Source: Poecilobothrus nobilitatus
Taxonomy: Eukaryota; Arthropoda; Insecta; Diptera; Dolichopodidae
DNA: 64,000 nucleotides
NCBI GenBank assembly: GCA_947095535.1
Contig: OX352772.1
Span: forward strand, 106,371,672-106,435,671
Direction: 5' to 3'
The notes beneath the pieces were generated by a model. The model saw nothing but the letters and a program-made list of their open reading frames with translations. It was not told the DNA's origin and did not search any database. A program made the position numbers and the translations under genes. Of the stretch, positions 58,250 through 64,000 are shown piece after piece. Within the stretch, counting starts at the first letter, position 1; the number at the start of each line of letters is the position of its first letter.

Positions 58250-60775
58250 TTGTTTTATATATTATTTGTTATATGTTTTTTAATTTCGTTTTTTAAAATG
58301 AGTATATTTACTATACTTTTTAATTCACTTGGTATTTCATTGTATATTTTTATACAGTTATATAAGCAGTTGTTATTTTGATTATTTGTTTTAAATAAAG
58401 CGAAATAAAAGTTCGCCTTGTTTCTGGTATTATGATAGTGCATTTCATAATTTCTGTTTATGGTGAAATTATGTTTAATATAGTCATTTACAATTTTGAA
58501 ACCAATCATATACAATTCACGTTTACAAATACACCTGAAACTCATATATTTATCTGAATATAACATAGGTGCTCAACTCCAGATTGCGTTTAAATACGTT
58601 ATATTTGATGGAATGTATGAGGAGTAGAGTAAGTCGCCTTAGAATAAAAATGTAAGGGATAATTTTTTTTACTACCAAATTTATAAATGATCTTCCCATT
58701 TTAGTTTACTATCTAATATTAAACCTAAATAGTTAAATGATGGTACTACTTCAATACTTTTACTATTGTAAAAATAGTTTTGGTTGGTGAAATTTTTATT
58801 TCCGAATAATATTATTTTAGTTTTTTTTATATTTAGTAAGAGACAATGTTGATCATCAATGATTTTAAAATCCTCTTCAATAGAATATTTAGTTTCAATT
58901 TCACTGTCTGTTGCAATATCAAAACAATGTCATCTGCATAGAGTTGGATAGCCCCTTTTAAGTTTAAATTAGCTATATCATTTATATATATTTTAAACAA
59001 ATCCGGCCCTAGAATAGAGCCTTGTAGAAGCCCTTTTTTGATTGTTTTTGGTTGACTGAGAACCATTTATTTTAACTTTTTATTTTCGATTGTCTAAATA
59101 ACTTCTGAAAAAAGAAATTTCTTCTGTCGTGAGATTCATTTTAGTAAGTTTTAATAAAAGGATTTTGTGATCCACGTAGTCAAAAGCTTTTTGTAACTCA
59201 ATAAAAACACATGCAACATATTTTTTTTTGTCTAATTTTTTTGTGATGAAGTCTGTTAGACTTAAACACGCAGGTGTTATGTTAGAATTTTGCTCAAATC
59301 CATATTGTTCATTGTGGAGAATTTTATTATTTACGATGAATAAGTTTAAGCGATTTTTGATGACAATTTCAAAAATTTTTGATAATGCGTTTAAGACAGA
59401 AACAGCACGATTGTTTGACCGATTTTTTACTTCGTTATTTTTGAAAATAGGGGTAATAATAGCGGTTTTAAGAGAATCCGGGAAATAGCTTGTTAGAAAT
59501 GAAATATTTATGAATTTTACTAATACTGGAGTTAAAGATTTCATTATTACATTACATTTTCATTACATTTTATACTTTTAATGGTTGATTGAGAAAGAGA
59601 AGAACTTTTATTAAACATTATTTTTTTGTAAAGATTCCACAGTCTATTGCTGTTTGTGGAGTCTTTTCCTATTTTGTCACAACAAAATTTTATTTTAGCC
59701 TGTTTTACTAATTTTTTAACATCAAGTTTGGATTGTTCGTACAAATTTTTCACATGCAAATCATTAGGATATTTTTTTTTAAATTTAAAATAGGAATCCC
59801 GAATTTTCATTTTAGCTAATATTTCATTTGTCATCCATTCATGCTTTTTATTTTTATCTCTTACTGGTACATTTTTCATATTTTTTGTTATTAAACTAGT
59901 TAACTCATAAACTATTTCATTTAAATTATTGTAAGTATTAAGTTTAGACCATTTCATATCCTTAGTTATATTTTCGTAGTTTAAGACTGTTTTAATATTT
60001 ATAATATTCTCTAATATTGGCTTTTGATCCATACTTATAAAGAATAATTGGTGATCAGAGATAGTAGTGTCCAAAATATGGAAAAATATTGATTTTTTAT
60101 AGTATCCGTAATAAAATGATCTATAACTGTTTGAGACGTGTTACCAAATCTAGTCGCATATTGCTCAGATATTTTATTGTAGACAACAAATCCGTTACTA
60201 AGTAGAGTATTGCAGTAAGTTTTAACATCACACGAGTTGTGATTTAACATATTTAAGTTCATATCACCTACAATAATAGAATTCTTATATTTAATGGTAT
60301 ATTCATCAATTTTATTAATGAAATCAGTAACATGAGTTTCATGTGATCTGTAAACGGATACAATATTTATTCTTTGTTGCAGTAATTTAACTACCAGAAT
60401 ATTTGATTTTGTAAATTCTTCCTCAAAAACTAATGCGCTACTTATTTTCTGTTTTACAAAAATGGGAACACCACCATATGAATTTACTCTATTTGAGAAA
60501 TATGCTACATATTTTGGTAGATTAAAGAAACTATTTTCATATTTATTTAGCCATATTTCCGATAAAACAATAACATGTATTTCACATTTATAAGAGTTAA
60601 TCAATAGTTCTAAATCGTATAGTTTATTTCGTAAACTTTGTATATTTAGATATATAATATTAAAGTTATTTTTAAATTTAGAGTTAAAATCATTGTCTCC
60701 CATCCCTGTAAAATGATTTACTCTTATATTTTCATTAATGTCAATGTAATCAGCAGTTGTCATTTTGACAATGTA
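58250..60775 (-). pseudogene. ORF2 of D2: endonuclease + reverse transcriptase
   Basis: Endonuclease from 60763: 'NIIYLNIQSLRNKLYDLE', 'HVIVLSEIWLNK' (Glu), 'SYGGVPIFVKQK', 'IVGDMNLNMLNH', 'QTVIDHFITDT', and after a frameshift near 60060 'ISDHQLFFIS' (SDH). Linker: 'KHEWMTNEILAKMKIRDSYF'. RT: 'FKTAIITPIF'-type block at 59480 ('LKTAIITPIFKNNEVK'), 'VLNALSKIFEIVIK', 'CVFIELQKAFDYVDHK' (first Asp is Glu), 'GLLQGSILGPDLFKIYIND', 'LYADDIVL'. It is broken at 59070-59080 and 58830, and the C-terminal domain (58566-58255) has 'YHNTRNKANFYFALF'. There is no RNase H. Confidence 0.85.
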
Positions 60776-61725
60776 AAAAAAAAAATTGTTTTGTTGATTA
60801 ATTTTTGAAGTGTTATAGGAATAATAATGTCAGAAAAAAATAGACATTTATTAAAATGAGAATTAGAATTAATATTTAGAAAATATAAAAATTTGTTAAG
60901 TTCAATATAATAGGAAATTATAATTTTTTTAAAGCATAGTATATTGCAGGTTTTAAGTGAATAAAATTTTATTTTAATATTAATATTATTGTAAAGTATA
61001 ATAATGTAGTACATTAAAGTTTTAATTATAATTATTATTAATTTAAGTTTGCTATTATTTTTACAAAGTTTGTCGCCAAACAAGTTTTGTTTTAAGAAAA
61101 TTATTGTGACTAAAAGTATAATATAAAGGTTTGTAGTTATTATTAATTTAGACGTAATATTGTTCAAGTGATATTGTAAAATATTGAAAATATATGTAAA
61201 TAAAAAGAAAATATTTAGATTGATTAGATTAATGTTTAGAATAATTAATAAATAATTTGCAATTTTAAAGTGGAGATTTAATACATTAAAAATTAAAATG
61301 TGGTATAAGTCATAATTGATTGTTTTAATTAGTTTGTATAATATTATTGTTTAAGTATAAGATTTATTAATTTGAGAAAGCAAAAGATTTTTAGGTTAGA
61401 AAAGTATGTGTATGTAAATTTGATAATATATAATTTTGAATTTATTAAAATTATTAAATTTAAGGTGTGAAATGAATAAATAAAAAATAAGAAAAAATTA
61501 TTTGTGAATAAGAAAGTTTTTTTTTGTATTAAAATATCAAATTTATTAAATTTACAGGTGAAAAAAACCATTTAGTTTCAAAGATATAGTGGTTTTAACT
61601 ATGTACCAAGAATAAAATATTATTGCAGTTGCTAGCTTGGAATAATTTGCTTTTATTATGTTAATTAAAATTAAAATGGTGTTAAAAAGGTTACTTAATG
61701 TTATTATAAATAGATTTAATAAAGT
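60776..61725. other. AT-rich spacer between ORF1 and ORF2 of D2
   Basis: Very AT-rich. The 135-codon frame at 61167-60760 is Ile/Leu/Asn/Lys low complexity and I do not regard it as a gene. A ttgcagttgcta word at about 61624 recalls ttgcagtggcta upstream of E in the tandem units. Confidence 0.5.
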
Positions 61726-62785
61726 TCATATTATTGATATTAGTGATTGAGTATACCATAGAATTCTGCTTCTCTCGTAAAAAAATTTTCCCATCTTTGA
61801 TCCAGAGAAATTGTATATTTTGACTTGTTTTGATTTCTTTAGCCTCGTTATACAGTTTTCTTTGTAGAGACGTAAGATCGTACCGAAAAAATATCTCATT
61901 GTTTTCCTGTTGAGTTTCACCAATTTCATCCGTAATAATAAATCGATGCTTGTATGAACGATTTTTTTAACATCAGTTCATCTCTAGCCTTTTCTGAGTT
62001 CAATTCAATTTTATACAACTGCTTCGATGTATTATTAGTATTGCGTGAATGTATTGGTAAAAAGTTTTTTATATCACTTATATCCACAATATTAGCATTG
62101 ATTTTTTTTGCAATTTTTAACAATACATTTTTCCCCTCAACAATTTTGAGCGGCAAGTCGGCTATAATTAAATTTTTTTTAAGCTTTTGTTGCTCTGCTA
62201 CATTTGCTAAGCTTTCAAGTTGATTTACCCTGTTTTCCAAAGCTTGAACTTTCCCTTCAGTTTCTTTTATTTTGATCTTTAAATTTTTATTTTTTTCACA
62301 AAATATTTTATTTTGTGTGAGTGCATCGTCCATTTGAGCACTAAGATATGTTTGCGATTTCTGGATTTGCGTTTGAGATTTATGGATTTGCATAATAACC
62401 CCATACATTTAAGATATTGCGCCATTTTAGTTATATGACAATTAGAGAGATTGAACGATGAAAGTTGAATTATTCCATGATTTAGGATTTCTTCTAAACT
62501 TGCATCCTCGTTATCTTCAGCTTTGTTTACTTCACCAGAATCAGAATCACTTGTCTCATCATCCGGAATTAAGATTGAGGCATTATTTTCACCATCACTG
62601 GGAAGACATTTCGTACATTTTCAAGTGAGTGACCCAGATTTAACTAAAGCAAAGATGTCTTTAGTTACCTTTGCGCATTTAGCATGAAAAAAATTCTGGC
62701 ATAGCCCAGTACATTGCACTCCTCTTTATCTGCCTGTAATACCGCCATTGCAAGCTTCACATCGTTTGCTAGACATCTTATATAT
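61726..62785 (-). pseudogene. ORF1 of D2: PHD finger, coiled coil, FP-type domain
   Basis: From 62778 on the minus strand 'MSSKRCEACNGGITG' starts a PHD finger: C-C, 'VQCTGLCQNFFHAKCAKV' (C-C-H-C), 'KCTKCLP' (C-C), with stops in it. An acidic Asp/Ser/Glu region (about 62620-62500) follows. From 62408 an open frame has a long coiled coil ('KIKETEGKVQALENRVNQLE'), then 'KKNLIIADLPLKIVEGKN' and 'LYKIELNSEKARDELMLKKS'. After a frame break near 61926 the FP-like end follows: 'IFFRYDLTSLQRKLYNEA' and 'IQFLWIKDGKIFLREKQ'. The order PHD-coil-FP links this family to E and H. Confidence 0.8.
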
Positions 62786-62790
62786 ATATT

Positions 62791-64000
62791 TTTTTTTTTG
62801 TTTTAGTTATATTTCTTTTTTTTTATCTTTCTGCTACTTTCCTTTTTAATTTTTTGTAGAAAATTTTATCACCTAGCTGGTGATTATTTCCGGTCGGCAC
62901 CCAAGAGGAGGGTTTGAATTGAGGATTTTTGCCTAATACTCTAAATATTCATAATGATGAGTCATTACCAATTTCACAATTTTTTTTTCTTAACAAGTCA
63001 CAACTTGATAAATCATATACCTCTCTTTTTGCTGGTAGTAGATTCGATGAAAGAGATCTTAAAATGTCAATATCAATAATACATGGTGTAAGATTTTTAA
63101 CTGGCTTCTTAACAAGGTAAATTTAAATTTAAATTATTTGTTAAATATTTATAAAATGAAGGCGATTTATAGTTCATGTCAAGAGCTAATTCTTTTTCCT
63201 CCTTTTCCCAACATAATTTCTTGGATTTTGGATGTAATATCACCTTACTGAATATTTTGTCATTATTTTTTACCCCCTTTAAACCATCATTTGATGAGTA
63301 CCCTATTTTGATGAGTTATTAAATGTTCAAAACTTGGTAATGCTAATTTTGAAATAGATGAAATTACTAAAGATATTTTGATTGAAGTTTTTAAATGAAG
63401 TTTTGAAACTGTTTTTAAATGATAATGAAGTTTTTAAAGAAACTGACCCGACAAACAAAAGTTCACCGTAGCAGTGATCTCGGACACATATTCTCCGAGC
63501 TATGGTCCCAAAATATAAATGCAAAGGTACGAAAATTTCACGAGTTTAGCCGATTAAACAAAAACTGTAGCTGGTTTATCCGACTGCGAATGAGCATGAT
63601 ACGGAAAGTCACGAAAGTGGAGAACAGCATACATTTTTTATTTCTTCTTTTTTTTTGCTTTCTTATTTTGTCCGTTTCGTTTTTGTTAATTGTTCTAGAA
63701 CTTAGTTGTTAGTTGTTCTAGAACTTCTAATTGTTAAGACGTGTTTCAATTTATGTTATTATTAGTGAAAGAAATTTTGTGATTACATATAATATATAAT
63801 ATAAAGTTAAATTAAAATAGAGAAAAGTAAATACAGAAATAAATATAAAAAAAAGTATTACAAATAAAAAAATAGTAATAGTGAAATTTTTTAAATTAAA
63901 AAACACTGGTTTGTTTGAAATATTGCAAAATTGTGCGTTTCAATCGATTTTTTACCGGGTGAAACTATTTCAATTTTGTTTAAAATTATTAAATTTTATT
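62791..64000. other. Uncharacterised AT-rich end of window
   Basis: Two modest plus-strand frames: 62929-63120 ('SQLDKSYTSLFAGSRFDERD') and 63419-63712 ('HIFSELWSQNINAKVRKFHE'). Neither resembles a family I know, and neither has supporting signals. A direct repeat of ttgttctagaactt occurs at about 63689 and 63713. Confidence 0.35.

Larger units (their letters stand above)
58110..62790 (-). mobile_element. D-family LINE D2, near full length
   Basis: Antisense element with PHD-coiled coil-FP ORF1, an AT-rich spacer of about 960 bp, an endonuclease-RT ORF2, and a 3' UTR ending in (aaat)n at about 58100-58125. It is the same family as the D segments in the tandem array (21594 and copies) and the scrap at 15590. 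It shows what those truncated copies have lost. Confidence 0.85.

Noticed and set aside
60760..61167. Ile/Leu/Asn-rich 135-codon frame
   Set aside because: Lies in AT-rich spacer of element D2, low complexity, no motif, no homologous frame in the other D copies.
62929..63712. Small host genes at the right end
   Set aside because: The two frames are short, without known motifs, start context or splice evidence; left as uncharacterised.

Overview
The window looks like a stretch of AT-rich insect DNA made almost entirely of dead and dying transposable elements. I found no convincing host gene, rRNA gene or CRISPR array. The best clue to the host is a dispersed repeat at 13.7-15.0 kb. It ends in TATACCC/GGGTATA termini and carries a run of ggac-type tetramers followed by a 'ctaaatcgactc' block, which resembles from memory a sequence widespread in Drosophila and other higher flies. 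A brachyceran fly is therefore my best guess, at moderate to low confidence. All coding sequence belongs to non-LTR retrotransposons (at least seven lineages), one copia LTR element and one Merlin DNA transposon, plus small non-autonomous repeats.

Layout. 1-3576: 3' part of a CR1-like LINE (family A/B). 3577-12945: FP-domain LINE (family H) broken by an antisense Loa tail. This pair was tandemly duplicated, and a nearly complete CR1-like LINE (element B, 6971-12422) then landed in the second copy. 12950-13490: RTE scrap. 13680-15000: TIR-bounded repeat with seven 142-bp tandem units. 15003-16200: two LINE scraps and a strong hairpin. 16986-21593: a fairly young Loa-clade LINE (element C: DUF4780-type ORF1; endonuclease, RT, RNase H and Zn-knuckle in ORF2). 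20745-34376: a 4.6-kb composite unit (C RNase H end, antisense D-family ORF2, sense E-family ORF1) present three times in direct tandem. 34377-37206: rest of element E, interrupted by an antisense RTE, ending in a poly(A) tail. 37207-42300: unassigned AT-rich DNA, a Merlin pseudogene with an intron, a Jockey-clade fossil and a tRNA-derived SINE. 43200-48860: possible hAT-like ends, two copies of family G, a tRNA-like sequence and a complex (TAA)n satellite. 49990-52780: antisense copia element. 53810-57975: second, more decayed Loa element. 58110-62790: antisense, nearly full-length member of family D. 62790-64000: mostly uncharacterised.

The genes do not form a pathway. What they record is history: nested insertion, tandem duplication, unequal exchange and deletion. 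The clearest results are (i) the triplication at 20.7-34.4 kb, whose middle unit looks like a hybrid of its neighbours, and (ii) a paralogous empty site that fixes both ends of element B and its 6-bp target-site duplication. Protein calls come from reading translations and recalling family motifs; no database search was run.
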